Assembly: GCA_029582155.1 (NCBI GenBank)
Contig: CM055901.1
Coordinates: 38,368,616 to 38,432,615 of the forward strand
DNA length: 64,000 nt
Source of the DNA: Panopea generosa
Lineage: Eukaryota; Mollusca; Bivalvia; Adapedonta; Hiatellidae
Reading direction: 5' to 3'
The notes beneath the pieces are model-generated. The model saw nothing but the letters and a program-made list of their open reading frames with translations. It was not told the origin of the DNA and did not search any database. Shown here piece after piece: positions 24,534-35,124 of this stretch. Each line of letters begins with the position of its first letter. Within the stretch, counting starts at the first letter, position 1. Made by a program: the position numbers and the translations under genes.

Positions 24534-24610
24534 GATTGGGCAGTAGTGTAGTGGATAGAGTGCCTCTTAAAGAACAACACTCATATGGTTTAAATAGAAG
24601 CTCTGAGCTC
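24534..24610 (+). mobile_element. Degraded tRNA-derived SINE-like copy
   Basis: tagtgtagtggatagagtgc resembles a tRNA A box region, and atggtttaaatag about 40 bp on resembles a worn B box. The call is tentative. Confidence 0.4.
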
Positions 24611-25040
24611 TCTTCATAATGAAGGTAAAGAAAATTATTAAAAACTAAGGGTATTGATGAAATTTAGACATACTTGTTCTTTTAGTAACACACTGCACAA
24701 ATATCACATAGGAAATACATGATTGGGATTCACAAGTTAAATTTGTTCAACTTATCTCAAACTAACGCAATATCTATGAATACAACTGAACACATAAAGA
24801 AAAACTTCAGATCTGAATCACATTTAAAATGTAATAATATCAATTCCATTTAAAATTTAAATTATTTTAAATTTATACCTGTTAGTAGTACTGGTTTTAA
24901 CAACAGCCATGAGACACAACTGTGGTGGAGGTTCCTTTCTTATTCATGACACTAAGATTTCTCAAGCTTCAAGTGGCAAGCTGGACAACCTGTATCAAAA
25001 ATAAACATGTATTACATAGATCAAACAAGAATAACAGATT
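24611..25040. other. No gene seen
   Basis: AT-rich, with no recognised feature. The frame at 24922-25152 runs into the MITE-like element and has no motif. Confidence 0.5.
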
Positions 25041-25469
25041 TTTAAAGGGAATATATCAGGATAGTTCAAAATTTTATCTGTTGAGTCATGTCATTATGTA
25101 CTTAAAGCGAATATCTTTAGGATTTTTCAAATTTTGGGTTAGACTAAATTGATTTCCCACTTAAAATGGCAACATATTTTGTGACATATTAAATGAGTCA
25201 CGTGATGTCATTTTGATTTCAATTTGATCCATTTTACAGATAATACACGTAGTAAAAATTGTTTCATCTTCGAAAGAGTCAGAATTACGACTGTTTCAAA
25301 TTTATCACTCCAATTTACATATCGAATTTGTCACATTTTGGTAGATTTGACATACTAAACTATTCGGTTTATATTTATTAATGATAATGAGATACTTTTT
25401 GTCCATTTTGATAAATATTTTATTTTTTAAGACATTTATGGCGCTTTATCCGGATACACTCCCTTTAAA
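25041..25469. mobile_element. MITE-like element with ~22-bp inverted ends
   Basis: The left end tttaaagggaatatatcagg (25041) and the reverse complement of the right end (tttaaagggagtgtatccgg, ending at 25469) match at all but a few positions. The unit is 429 bp and non-coding. A TA target duplication is compatible with both edges but cannot be fixed, because the ends are themselves TTTAAA. Confidence 0.65.
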
Positions 25470-25867
25470 TAATGCAAGTACAGATTCAATTATAAAGGTT
25501 AGAGGTGACATAATTTACAAAAAAATAATTGCATCTATAAAAGTATACAGTATTTGAATTCTATTTATAATACATGAAGAATATGCATTGCAGATGATCT
25601 TAAAGTGCAGACTTCATAAGGTTGTCCTTAATAAATATTTATTTGCCGTGCTCCTTAGTAACCTGCTCACTGAAAATTGCAGCTAACCAAACTTTTTTTA
25701 TTGATTTTCAAAGCACTGAATTTTTTTTTATGTTTTCTGTCCATTTTTGTTTAAACTGACTATGTATCTTTTTATAGAAAGGGTTTAACGTCATTTTCAA
25801 CACATTTCAGGTTATATATGGCATATATTCATCTTTTAAGATCTCAGAATCAATACTGGTATTAGTA

Positions 25868-25990
25868 GAACCGCCAATCTTTGCAAGTCACTAGCAAACT
25901 TTCTCACATGAAGTTTTTGGACCGAGCAAGACTCGAACCTACGACCTTAGTGGTGAGATGTAAATGATCTTGAAATGGAACCTCAGATCA
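25868..25990 (-). mobile_element. SINE-like copy with B-box-like tract
   Basis: The reverse complement of gactcgaacctacgacc (about 25929) is a recognisable B box (aggttcgagtc). Upstream phrases match the copy at 24190-24310. Both are likely members of one tRNA-derived SINE family. Confidence 0.55.
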
Positions 25991-26559
25991 CTTGACCACG
26001 GAGGACCTATATACAAAATCAAAATCTGGCAAAAAAATAGCTTCCTTCCCATCATGGCATCTACTTTAGGCAGTATTCAGAGTGCTGCCACACCGGAGAA
26101 TCATGCCACAAATACTTTAGCTAGTATGATAACCCACCGTGACCCATTCACATTATATATAGACAGACATATTTTATTGACTTAAACTTTACAGTTTCTC
26201 ATCATTATACATACAATTGACAATATTTTTGCACATGACAGATATAAGCATTATAAACATTAAATTTTGCAAAAGTACAAAATGTTTAGTATGTAGACGT
26301 GTCTGTTAAACAAAATATATTAAGTAACAAAAACATATGATTTACACATATAATCTTAGTATTTTACCCACCCAATTATAAAAAAGTAATTCAGCTTATT
26401 TATTAACAACACATACATAACATTTGACATAGCTTTCGTGAGAATGTACTATTAATTCATTAATTTAAAGTAAAGTTCGGAATAGAGCATCTAATTTTTA
26501 AAGCTTCCGATATGTATTTGCTAAGTTTAGCAAGTTCAATTTTGTTTGAAGATTGTAAC
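25991..26559. other. No gene seen
   Basis: AT-rich sequence lying 3' of the LINE that follows; part may be its 3' untranslated region. No recognised coding or RNA feature. Confidence 0.5.
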
Positions 26560-26572
26560 AAGGTTACAAATT

Positions 26573-27030
26573 TGACCATACTTGGTCTTCTAATATAATA
26601 TTTTTTTTATAAACTTATTTCTAATATCAGTATACATAGAACACAATAGAACAAAATGAAACTCGTCTTCAATATCGTTACTGTTACAAATTTGGCATTT
26701 ATGTTCGTTTCTATCTAATCTGTCCATGGAATATCTACCAGTTTCGATTCTAAGTGAATGAGAAGAAAGTCGTTATTTAGTTAAAAAGCGTCGTAAGGTT
26801 TTAGTACACAATAAATCAAGATTGTTTTCATAACCAAAAGTTGATTTTACATTTCTGTATAAAACGTTGAGAACCCTATTTGAAATGAGATCTGCATTCC
26901 AGTTTTGAATAAAACAGTCTACTACTCTTTGGCGAAATATTGAAATAAATGTATTATTAATACCATTAGTTGGTTCATCCCAAACATACATAAACCCATA
27001 GTTATGTAACATACATTTTACATTTGACAA
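26573..27030 (-). pseudogene. LINE ORF2 C-terminal domain
   Basis: The frame at 26773-27030 (with FRQRVVDCFIQNWNADL and TFGYENNLDLL) continues below its stop at about 26773 as RLSSHSLRIETGRYSMDRLD and then a CQIC ... EFHFVLLC Cys/His cluster at about 26630-26700. This ETGR-to-CxxC tail is typical of many LINE ORF2 proteins, where it is thought to bind nucleic acid. Confidence 0.75.
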
Positions 27031-27276
27031 TCAATTTATTTTCCCATTTTCACAGTCTTCATATGTACTCTTATATACACAATTTAAAATCACATTATCC
27101 AACTTCAATAGCCTAATCCAGTATTTGATTATCCTTATAAATCTTGATATAAAAAGCGAATAGCGGCCAAGTTCTCCATAGACACCTGCATTGCTCGTTG
27201 TTAACTTAACCCCTAAAATATTCTTACAGAACTTTAAATGAATTCTCTCGATATTCTTGGACTTAGTGAATCCCCA

Positions 27277-28260
27277 TTACTCACTCCCATAACTAAGAAT
27301 AGATGTAACAAAAGCATTAAATAATTGCAAAGATGTTTTTGGACTAATTTCAAATTTTCTTATATTTGAAGTTAAAAGATTCATTGCTTTTAACGCTTTA
27401 CCGCAAAGATATTGTTGATTCAATGTAAATGTACCCTTATAATTAAAAACAACACCTAGATAATTAAAATCATCTACACTATCCAATAACCTTTTCATTA
27501 TAGTGGAAACGTTCCGATTCTTTTAATCTATCTCTTTTGCGAAAAACCACGACTTTTGTCTTTTCGGTATTTACTTGGAGACCCCAAATATCGCAATAAT
27601 CATGTAATCTATCAATACTTCTTTGCAGATCCTCCGGGCTTGAACTAATTAGAATCATGTCGTCAGCAAAAAGCAATAATATTAAAGTAATATCGTCCAA
27701 AGACATTCCACAGTTTACTCTATTTTGTAAAAAGAGCTCAATGTCCTCCATGAACAGAGCAAACATGACCGGCGATATTATTTCTCCATGCTTTAAGCCT
27801 ACTGAAATATTGAAAAAGTCCGAACAAGATCCGCTTAATTTAATACAAGATTTAACGGAATGATACATTGATCGAATAATCCTAAGCATTTTCCCCTTAA
27901 CGCCTAATTTAAATAACTTAAACCACATTGCGTGTCAATAAATTGAATTAAAGGCTTTTTTAAGATCAACAAAAGCGCAATATAGACGATTTTTATTGTT
28001 AAGAACTTTATCGATAATACATCGGAGTATAAATATAGCATCTGTGGTGGATTTCCGCTTCCTAAAACCAAATTGAGCATCTGATATAATATTATTTTCA
28101 TCACACCATTTATTTACTCGCTCATTTAAAAAACTAGTGAAACGTTTGCCCATACAACTAACTAGAGTTATTCCCCGGTAATTATTAACTTCATCTTTGT
28201 CACCCTTTTTGTGTAGTGGAATAATACAACCCTTAGTCCATTCATCTGGAAAACAACCAG
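27277..28260 (-). pseudogene. LINE reverse transcriptase domain
   Basis: Upstream boxes read EWTKGCIIPLHKKGDKDEV and NNYRGITLVSCM (about 28165-28245), then AQFGFRKRKST and AFVDLKKAFNSIY (frame 27935-28153). The frame at 27479-27928 holds the active site LLLFADDMILIS, with FADD at 27659-27670, and EKTKVVVF. The frame at 27277-27498 gives FNYLGVVFNYKG and ILSYGSE. A stop near 27935 and a frame change near 27480-27498 break it. The enzyme would do target-primed reverse transcription. Confidence 0.9.
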
Positions 28261-28364
28261 TATCAAAATAATATTAAAAATGTCTGTAAGATGAGACGAT
28301 AATATATCCCAAGTTGCTATAAAATATTCATTAAGCATATTATCTCCAGCGACCTTCTTTTTCT

Positions 28365-28628
28365 TTAACGCTCGGATCGCGACCTCAACTTCTCGACACT
28401 TATACGTCTATCCAGTTCTTCGAAAACTGGGTCGTCCTGATTGAAATCATGGGTTTGGTTAAAAGTTTCGGCACCATCGGAAATAGTAACAGGTATATCT
28501 TTGAAAAGATTTACAAAATATTTATTAAAATCATCTAAAGAAATGTCTGGGGGAGTTTGTTTTCTTTTGATAAAACGTCTCCAAAAATCACGTGGTCTGG
28601 AAAAACGCATACTTTCCAACTCTTTCAT
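28365..28628 (-). pseudogene. LINE ORF2 linker between endonuclease and RT
   Basis: An 87-residue frame (with FSRPRDFWRRFIKRKQT and SLDDFNKYFVNLF) fits the usual stretch between endonuclease and RT. The phrase of the type DFWR...F..YF..LF is common there. Frame is lost on both sides. Confidence 0.7.
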
Positions 28629-29890
28629 TTGTTTGTATTTATAAGCACGTTTCTTTTTTTTTCAATAATTTTTTTATAAGAAATCTTGTAATCAGCAAGT
28701 AACGTTCTGTTCACATCTGACTTATTTAAATTAAAAGTATATAATGCTTCTTTATACCGCTTTTTAGCTTGAATACACTCCTTATCAAACCACCGCGTTG
28801 TATCACTGTTCTGAATGTTAAACTTTGACCCCGAAACATTGTATTTCCTTTTAAAAAGTGGATCGGCCACTTCGCGGATTGTATTCGTAAATTTTACAAT
28901 AAGATAATTAATACTTAACGGACTATTTTTATCGACAGTATCTAAAAAAATATTGAACTGTGGTAATTTGCCTATTATTCCTCTGCGAAAGGCATCTATA
29001 TGTTCATTTTCCCATTTAGTACTTTCCGCAAACTTTGCGCAATGTTCACTGTCAAGACTAACCGGACATTTAATTGTAAATGATAACGGCGCGTGGTCGC
29101 TGAACTCATTGAAATTCTCAATTTTTAAATTGCTCACTGATCGAAAATCGCGTTCCCTTACTAAAAGATAATTTATCACACTACACCCGTGCCTGTTAAC
29201 ATAAATACGAGAGCCATTACCAAATTCACAACCTAATCTACCATTGGCTATTCTTAATGAGGTAGCTTTACACAAATCTAATAATTTATTTCCCTGTGAG
29301 TTAATAACGGTATCTTGTGATGATCGCTGCAATGGATTATCTGGTATGTAATCTAACGAGTCTAAGTCTTCTATATATATATTTCTATATATTCTAAATA
29401 TCACATACAATGTAATCGTTTCTGTTTGACACCCGTGCATTACAGTCACCTGCTATAAATAGCCTACCTAGTGACTCGAAATCGTGAACATCGTTTTGCA
29501 GTCATTCAAATAAATCGACATCAAATATATTTGCCGCCGGCGATTTATCTCCCCACATATACACACCACATAAATAAGTATCGTAATCGCTACAAAAGAA
29601 ATCTTTATCTAACTTTAACCAAATAATTGTATCGTTATGATGTCGTATAATTGATACACCTGTTTTAATAATGTTTTTTTATATAAATAGCAATACCACC
29701 ACTATTACGCTTTGCCCTCTTGTGTCTGGATTTCCTATACAAATTATAGCATTTATAATCTGGAAGGTCAATGTCACTGTCCTCTGAAGTCCACGATTCT
29801 GATAATATTATGATATCGTTTTTACACAAAATATTTACGAAATCAGCATTCTCCTTCTTAAGATCACTCAGTCCATTTCAATTCCAAACT
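28625..29890 (-). pseudogene. LINE AP-type endonuclease domain
   Basis: The N-terminal part at about 29685-29890 reads LCKNDIIILSESWTSEDSD and SGGIAIYIK in one frame. About 29425-29450 gives FIAGDCNARVSN, equivalent to the GDFNAR box. The 274-residue frame at 28625-29449 gives GNKLLDLC, SVINYLL and FSDHAPLSF (residues 116-124). The SVINYLL phrase carries N where D is usual. Between the parts, frame changes and stops near 29450-29680 destroy the gene. Confidence 0.82.
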
Positions 29891-29929
29891 AGTATCTTGC
29901 GTTCATTCTCTGCGTTTCCCTAGTCAGCC

Positions 29930-30335
29930 TTGATCGGTTTCCCGTCAATGTATAGGGTGTCGTAGCTTATCCATGCGCGTCGCTCTTCCTGTTTAGCGTT
30001 CTTCAGCATTGGTGACAGCTTAAGTCGCTTCGCGACCACCTCGGGGGGGGGGGGGGGGGGGGGGGAATTTTTCATGCATATAAAAATCGCTGCCTTCCAA
30101 TTTTAATCGTTGACATCGAACCATCTCTCTATCAGGGAACAGGTTGAACTTAAACACAACTTTACGTTTGTAACCGGGCGCGGGGGCGCCGATCCTGTGT
30201 ACCCTTTCTAGTTTCATATTGTCAGCAACGTCTAGCTATTTGTAATTTATTATGCATAAACTGACGAAATTTTACTTCTGTTTCTTCTGCTTTCTCATTT
30301 GGGGATTCTTGGATGTTGCCAATAACTATAATTAA
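29930..30335 (-). pseudogene. LINE ORF1 C-terminal part, interrupted by poly-G
   Basis: From about 30335 the minus strand gives IIVIGNIQESPNEKAEETEV and VKFRQFMHNKLQI, then KLERVHRIGAPAPG, VVFKFNLFPDREMV and SDFYMHEKFP. After the homopolymer at 30043-30065 it resumes as EVVAKRLKLSPMLKNAK, RRAWISYDTLYIDGKPI. This matches the C-terminal half of L1-type ORF1 RNA-binding proteins. The G run disrupts the reading frame. Confidence 0.75.
30043..30065. repeat. 23-base G homopolymer inside LINE ORF1
   Basis: Twenty-three consecutive G on the plus strand interrupt the ORF1-like reading frame at a point where similarity continues on both sides. It may be a real expansion or a consensus error; homopolymers are error-prone in long-read assemblies. 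Confidence 0.9.
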
Positions 30336-30419
30336 TACTGACACTGGGTCTACCAGACCTAGAACTATCCTCTAAATATTGAACGCCAAGGGGAGAATCT
30401 TCTAGTACTGTTTTTTCAA

Positions 30420-30512
30420 GTTTTTTTGGTATTACCCAACAGGGGATCGAACACAAGACATATTCCACATGCAAGGTGGACTCTCTACCACTAGACCATC
30501 ACTGCGGCCTAG
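30420..30512 (-). mobile_element. tRNA-derived SINE-like copy
   Basis: On the minus strand, gatggtctagtggtagagag is a clear A box and gtgttcgatccc a clear B box at tRNA spacing. An anticodon-arm-like ccac/gtgg pair lies between. It looks like a SINE head; the 3' CCA-type acceptor stem is not convincing, so I do not call a tRNA gene. Confidence 0.65.
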
Positions 30513-30565
30513 AACATTGTAGAAGCAGGGGAGTCCTGATGAAATGAAGAGAGGGAAATTAGTCT

Positions 30566-30618
30566 TACCTACCTACCTACCTACCTACCCACCCATCCAC
30601 CTACCTACCTATCTATCT
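30566..30618. repeat. (ACCT)n/(ATCT)n tetranucleotide repeat
   Basis: Roughly thirteen imperfect tetranucleotides, mostly cctacctacc, ending in tatctatct. Confidence 0.95.
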
Positions 30619-30929
30619 GATAGTTAATCTGTTGTTGTGGACAGTGTTTGGCGCACAGTGAGCTAGAAGAATGAAAAGAATACATCAGGAATGGAGAATA
30701 CAATGGCATACAATAAATATACAGTGCATATATTAAAAAGAGCTTCAAACAGACCTGATTTCTAGGGAGACATATATGCTGTAGACGCTATAAGGCCTTA
30801 TGGAACTTAGGGGCCTCAAGTGTTATTTAGATAGGGTAAATTCAGCAGTCTCTTTAATCAGAAAGTAGACATAGCCAGATTAAATTCGAAGTTGATAGAT
30901 AGGTTTCTTCATATTTGTAACAGGACGGG

Positions 30930-31000
30930 AAAAATATACTCAAAACCATTCGATTAGAAGACAAATGCTTTACCGACTAAGCTAGCGGGACTGCATACAT
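30930..31000 (-). mobile_element. tRNA-like SINE fragment
   Basis: The minus strand reads gctagcttagtcggtaaagc (A-box region), then a cttctaa loop like that of an Arg(TCT) anticodon arm, then a degraded B-box region (aatggttttgag). It is a tRNA-derived relic. Confidence 0.5.
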
Positions 31001-31491
31001 GTATTTCTCTCTAAAACAGATTAAGAACACAATGTGACAAAGTCACCGACAAACTGGAATTCTTTCCTGACTAGAGTCCAGAGAATCATGTAAATACTTC
31101 TCAGAATATATATAAGTAACAGTCCCACATTGTGCGACAATGCAAAAAGGACAGAAAAATCTAGTCAGTCGAATTGAGCTTAAGCTGACATATATTGTTA
31201 TACTGTGACAATTTATTCCCCCACAAATCTGAAATTCGTCTCTGAAATTCCAATGGAGGATCTACTCTTTAAAACCTGGCATACGCACCCCTAAACTCCG
31301 ATATTTTATTAAAATGAACGATATTTCTTCCAAAAAAACATGCATGTCCGTTCATATTTTGTGTTGCGCCCCCAAGTCTGCCCCCCTATAGACTAAAATC
31401 CTGGATCCACACCTGTTTCTTGGAACATGTGCAAGTCACAGTCCCACTTTTGGTGCCAATTTTAATGTTACATGACGAGAAAAATATTAAG

Positions 31492-31570
31492 CGATTCCGG
31501 GATTTGAACCCGTGATCGTTTGTTAACTGAGTGAATTCTCTGCAACCGAGATAGCCAGATTGCTGACATA
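31492..31570 (-). mobile_element. tRNA-derived SINE-like copy with intact B box
   Basis: On the minus strand gggttcaaatcccgg is a near-perfect B box and T-arm, with ctggctatctcggttgcaga as an A-box-like region upstream. The D and anticodon arms are poor. Confidence 0.55.
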
Positions 31571-31849
31571 CATTTCTCTACTTACATGTTTCGTTCACAC
31601 TGTGACATTTGGATTTGGATATTTGACCTGTTGTCCATTATCTCAGGAGACAACAAATAAAAAACGGTAAACCTATATGTCTCTTGGTAAACAAACTCTT
31701 GTGCGATTATTTCTATATCTACATCGTATTTGACGCAGTCACACTTGACTATTACGCGACGGGTGGTGCAAGGTCAAGAAAAGATATTGAAAGGATAGAC
31801 AGTAAGAAGAGATTGTATAGTTAAAAGGTAGAAATAAGGAATAAAGTGT

Positions 31850-32290
31850 GTCCAGCTACGTTTTCGCCTCTTCAACCCAGTCCTCCCCGGTTACGGTGGC
31901 CGCGGCTGGTACAGCAATGGAAATCACTAGAAACTACTTGTTACTGGACTCCTTCGGACTAGAATAAGTGTGTTGATAGCCCCTGCTTGAAGGATACCAA
32001 GTCAGGGGCGTCTGCTACGCCGGCAGGTAGGCTGTTCCATACTGAATTTGTTCGTGGAAAGAATGAGTTTTTGTAGTATAATGTGAATGTACGGCTGGCG
32101 GAATTTCCTGGAGTGGGAGGATCTTGTATGTCCCTGGGCTGGGGTGAGGTACTGGCTGACTGGTATGTCCACAAGGTCGTTGACGGTCTTGAACATTACT
32201 GTCAGCTGGGCTTTGGTCCGACGAGATTCTAGTGTCTCCCATCCCAGGTGGTCTAACATGGAGGAGACACTGCTGGTGTTGTGATAGGGT
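31850..32290 (-). mobile_element. Jockey/CR1-like LINE, ORF2 C-terminal fragment
   Basis: Two overlapping minus-strand frames hold consecutive parts: LGWETLESRRTKAQLTVMFK, VNDLVDIPVSQYLTPAQG, then after a frame change YYKNSFFPRTNSVWNSLPAG and DLVSFKQGLSTHLF. The F-FPRT-WN-LP phrase is the usual end of Jockey/CR1-like RT proteins. The sequence down to about 31850 is probably its 3' untranslated part. Confidence 0.85.
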
Positions 32291-32540
32291 AATTCACCCT
32301 TAAGTCGAACAGGTTATGTTTTTTCTTCAACACATACAGCACGCCTGCTATGCCAGACTGTAAGCAGCATGCGGATATCGTAGCGTATTATCCGTGTTAG
32401 CTTTGCAAGCATTATTTAGGAAATATCTTGGATATAATGTACGAAAATGCTTTAAATAGTCAGATACCTATTTTCGCCCCTGAGACGAACACATTCGCCC
32501 TTAACTCGGACGCATTCGCCTTATCTCGAATATAGCTGAC
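32284..32540. repeat. Short dispersed phrases cgcccttaa-tcgaaca
   Basis: cacccttaagtcgaacagg (about 32296), gcccctgagacgaacacat (about 32475) and gcccttaactcggacgcat (about 32499) are variants of one phrase, also found near 35240-35310 in both orientations. They may be the worn ends of a larger element. Confidence 0.45.
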
Positions 32541-32689
32541 CATGAGTGATCTGCTATATCTAAAGTCTGTGTTCGAGTGATTAAGGCGTCCAACTCTCAA
32601 TCCAGAAGTCCCAGGAGTTATGCTTATTAATTAGCTACATTCAGAGACGGTAAAAAATAAAAATCACATTTTAATAATAGCATCTTAGA

Positions 32690-32839
32690 TGTGCACGTAG
32701 ACAGCATTCCAAAGCTACCATGATGTACCGCATTGTACACCAACTTGCGGAAATCCCTACAACCCCTTACCTTCATCCAACCAGAGGTCATGCTTGCAGA
32801 ATTCTTCCTCCTTTCACCAACGTCAACAGCTGCTACCGT
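32690..32839 (+). mobile_element. LINE C-terminal fragment, left part
   Basis: The plus-strand frame reads KATMMYRIVHQLAEIPTTPY, then HPTRGHACRILPPFTNVN, typical of a Jockey/CR1-like RT tail. It stops at SCYR where the inverted-repeat element at 32840 begins and resumes after it. The orientation is opposite to its LINE neighbours. Confidence 0.75.
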
Positions 32840-33203
32840 CAGGGGCGTAGCTTGGCTGAAAACAATGTGCAGGCACAATTGTAGGGCGTCCGGGGGCATG
32901 CTTCATCTAACGTTTTTTTTTTCAACTAGGCTGTCGTAGGTGCGTTTTGATGTGTGTTTTAGGGCCCTGGTTATCATTAATATTAACCTTGAATTTACTG
33001 TTTTATAACCAAATAAATTGATAAAATGATGTGAAATATCAGGATCATAATTATTCAATGATTTTTGTTGCGAATTTATAGTTTACCCCACTACCCCCAT
33101 AGGAGTCCGATTTTTATTACATTTTTGGAAGTTTTATTTATTCGATTTCTTAGAAAAAAGTGTAGGCACGTGCCTACAGTGCTTGTAGGAAGCTATGCCA
33201 CTG
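32840..33203. mobile_element. hAT-like MITE nested in a LINE fragment
   Basis: The left end caggggcgtagct (32840) and right end (reverse complement cagtggcatagct, ending at 33203) match at 11 of 13 bases and resemble CAGnGGCGTAGCT-type hAT ends. The 364-bp interior is non-coding and includes an 18-bp perfect palindrome (tgtaggcacgtgcctaca, 33161-33178). A clear 8-bp target duplication is not visible, perhaps through decay. Confidence 0.65.
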
Positions 33204-33265
33204 ACAGTGACACCTCGTAGATCTGGCATCAGACTATGGAACTCCCTCCCAGTCAGCCTTATCTT
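33204..33265 (+). mobile_element. LINE C-terminal fragment, right part
   Basis: VTPRRSGIRLWNSLPVSL continues the RT tail that breaks off at 32839. The IRLWNSLP phrase is the usual Jockey/CR1-like terminal motif. Confidence 0.65.
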
Positions 33266-33269
33266 TTAT

Positions 33270-34747
33270 ACTGCTTTACACTCAAACCAATATTTGTTTA
33301 TAATTGTTACAGCTGTCTTCACATTTGCTTCTTTACAAAAGAACCTTAAATTACAGTGCTGGACTGAACCACCGGGATCTGGATCTGGATAAGTACGTCT
33401 CGGCATATGCACAACGGAAAGAAGGTCTGAGAAACACTGATAAGTCCCAGTGAAAGACGGCTGATTTAAAGCCTTTAACTGTATTTGCGCACACAACACT
33501 ATCTTCCAGTTGGTTCCAGTCTATGGAATGAGATGCTTTTGCACTGCACTAATTTAAAGCATTTGCTGTTATTTAAAGAATGTTTTTCAATACTATTGTC
33601 TGATTCTATGAATTTCCTGGCTTTAATTTGGCGTTTGCCGCGCACAGGGGTTAAATAGTCAAGACATTGCATAGCTTGCACCAGCCCCTCGACCACTTTA
33701 TAGAAGAAGGAGTACCTCTGTGCTTTCCTTCAATCTTGAAGGGGTGGTTATTGTAAGTCATTCATCATACGTGTGAAGCTACCTGGGTCCCGTGACTTGT
33801 AATCCCCTGTGATAAAGCAGACGGCTTGGCGCTGTACTTTCTCTAGTGTAAAGATGTTCTTTTGTTGGTAAGGATCCCAGACGATGGAACGGTATTCTAG
33901 GGTTGATCTGACTAGTTACAGGTATGCCATTTTCCTGCATGATGGTGGACAGTGTTTTAGGTTCCTTCTAAGGAAGCCAATGGTCGAATTTGCTTTTTTG
34001 GAGATCTTGGTGATGTGGGCGCTCCACTTAAGCTCTTCGGATATTGTCACTCCAAGATAGGGGTTTTTTGGTACCTGTTGTAGTATGGTTTTGTCAAGTT
34101 CATAGAAATGTCACGATTTGCTGTTCATGCTCATCAACTAACATTTCTTTGCATTAAAATGCATACCCCATGTATCGGTCCTTGTCTCTAGTTGTAAGTT
34201 CTGCTGGAGGATGGTGCGGTCTTCTGGGCTTTTGATGACTCGGTAGAGTAGGCAATCGTCGGCAAAAAGACGAACTAATGACTGGACTGCGTCTGGGAGG
34301 TCATTTATATGGCATAAGAACAGAAGGGTCCCAAAACTATGCCCTGGGGTACTCCTGAGTCCACCAATACTGCTTCTGATGTTTCTCCATTGACCACAAC
34401 CTGCATTGTCCTGTTAGTAAGGAAGTCAAGCATTGATGTTTCCATCTACTCAATATAGTTCCATCTTGTGAAGTAGCCTTCTGTGGTGGACTGTGTCCAA
34501 TGCCTTGGAAAAGTCAAGAACGACCATGTCGATCTGTGCCTCTTTGTCCGAGTTTCGCAGAAGGTCGTGAACTGTTGTCAAGAGTTGTGTTTCACAAGAA
34601 AAGCCTGATCTAAAGCCATGATTTAATGTTGTAAGGATTTTATTTTTTTTCAAGATGATCGATAATAAGTTTGCAGATTATGTGTTCTAGTAGTTTACAT
34701 GATACACATGTCAGGGAAACGGGTCTGTAATTTTCACCTCTTCTGTG
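33270..34747 (-). mobile_element. Jockey/CR1-like LINE, 5'-truncated
   Basis: Reading down from 34747: RRGENYRPVSLTCVSCKLLE, then NHGFRSGFSCETQLL, MVVLDFSKALDTVHHRRLL, VNGETSEAVLVDSGVPQG, RLFADDCLLYRV (FADD at 34255-34266), YLGVTISEELKWSAHI, IFTLEKVQRQAV and SFFYKVVEGLVQAMQCLDYL. The tail at 33266-33499 contains VHMPRRTYPDPDPGGSV. Several stops and frame changes break it (near 34135, 33920, 33745). It begins abruptly inside the RT domain, as expected for a 5'-truncated insertion. Confidence 0.9.
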
Positions 34748-34753
34748 GACAGG

Positions 34754-34942
34754 CTCGAATTTGGCCTTAAGTAAAATAGTTCCGTCTATAAGAGACTTAT
34801 TGCACAACGCCAAAACCATTGCTGCATTTGTGCGTTTTAGATACGCCATGCATCGACTATCATCCTCTTTTGTATGTATTGCTATGGCACGTGAATCGTG
34901 TATATTGTTTGGCTCTGGCTTAGCAACATATCCAGATCCAAC
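34754..34942 (-). pseudogene. HIRAN-like fragment joined to the LINE
   Basis: Residues about 30-92 of the 129-residue minus-strand frame 34640-35029 read GSGYVAKPEPNNIHDSRAIA and AYLKRTNAAMVLALCNKSL, which resembles a HIRAN domain (conserved P-x-N-x-H/Y-D-x-x-A-I-A-V core, then G/A-Y-L). From residue 95 the frame is LINE RT. HIRAN domains bind DNA ends in repair helicases, and free-standing versions occur in mobile elements. This is only a fragment and the assignment is by motif memory. Confidence 0.5.
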
Positions 34943-35124
34943 ATTTAAAGAGCTATGTCCATGACATTCAACTGATGCATACCGACTGCTTACACAGGGG
35001 TAGTTAATAAGCCAAAAACAACAAAACAAAGAGTACTATGATGTCATTCTACAATAATTTAAACGTAAACGTGAGTAGAGCTAGATTAACTAGATTGACA
35101 TTTTTTGTATAAAAAAAAATTGCA

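Larger units (their letters stand above)
26560..30345 (-). mobile_element. Non-LTR retrotransposon (LINE), nearly full length but broken
   Basis: On the minus strand, from 30345 down to 26560, the pieces line up as ORF1 C-terminal part, AP-endonuclease, RT and a C-terminal Cys-rich domain. This is the order of an ORF1/ORF2 LINE. Frames break repeatedly, so the copy is inactive. The 5' end is missing (only the end of ORF1 remains), as is usual for LINE insertions. The clade is not certain; a pairing of an L1-type ORF1 with an apurinic endonuclease narrows it but does not fix it. Confidence 0.88.

Noticed and set aside
30420..31570. Functional tRNA genes
   Set aside because: A and B boxes are present but acceptor, D and anticodon stems do not pair well, and copies vary; SINE relics explain them better.
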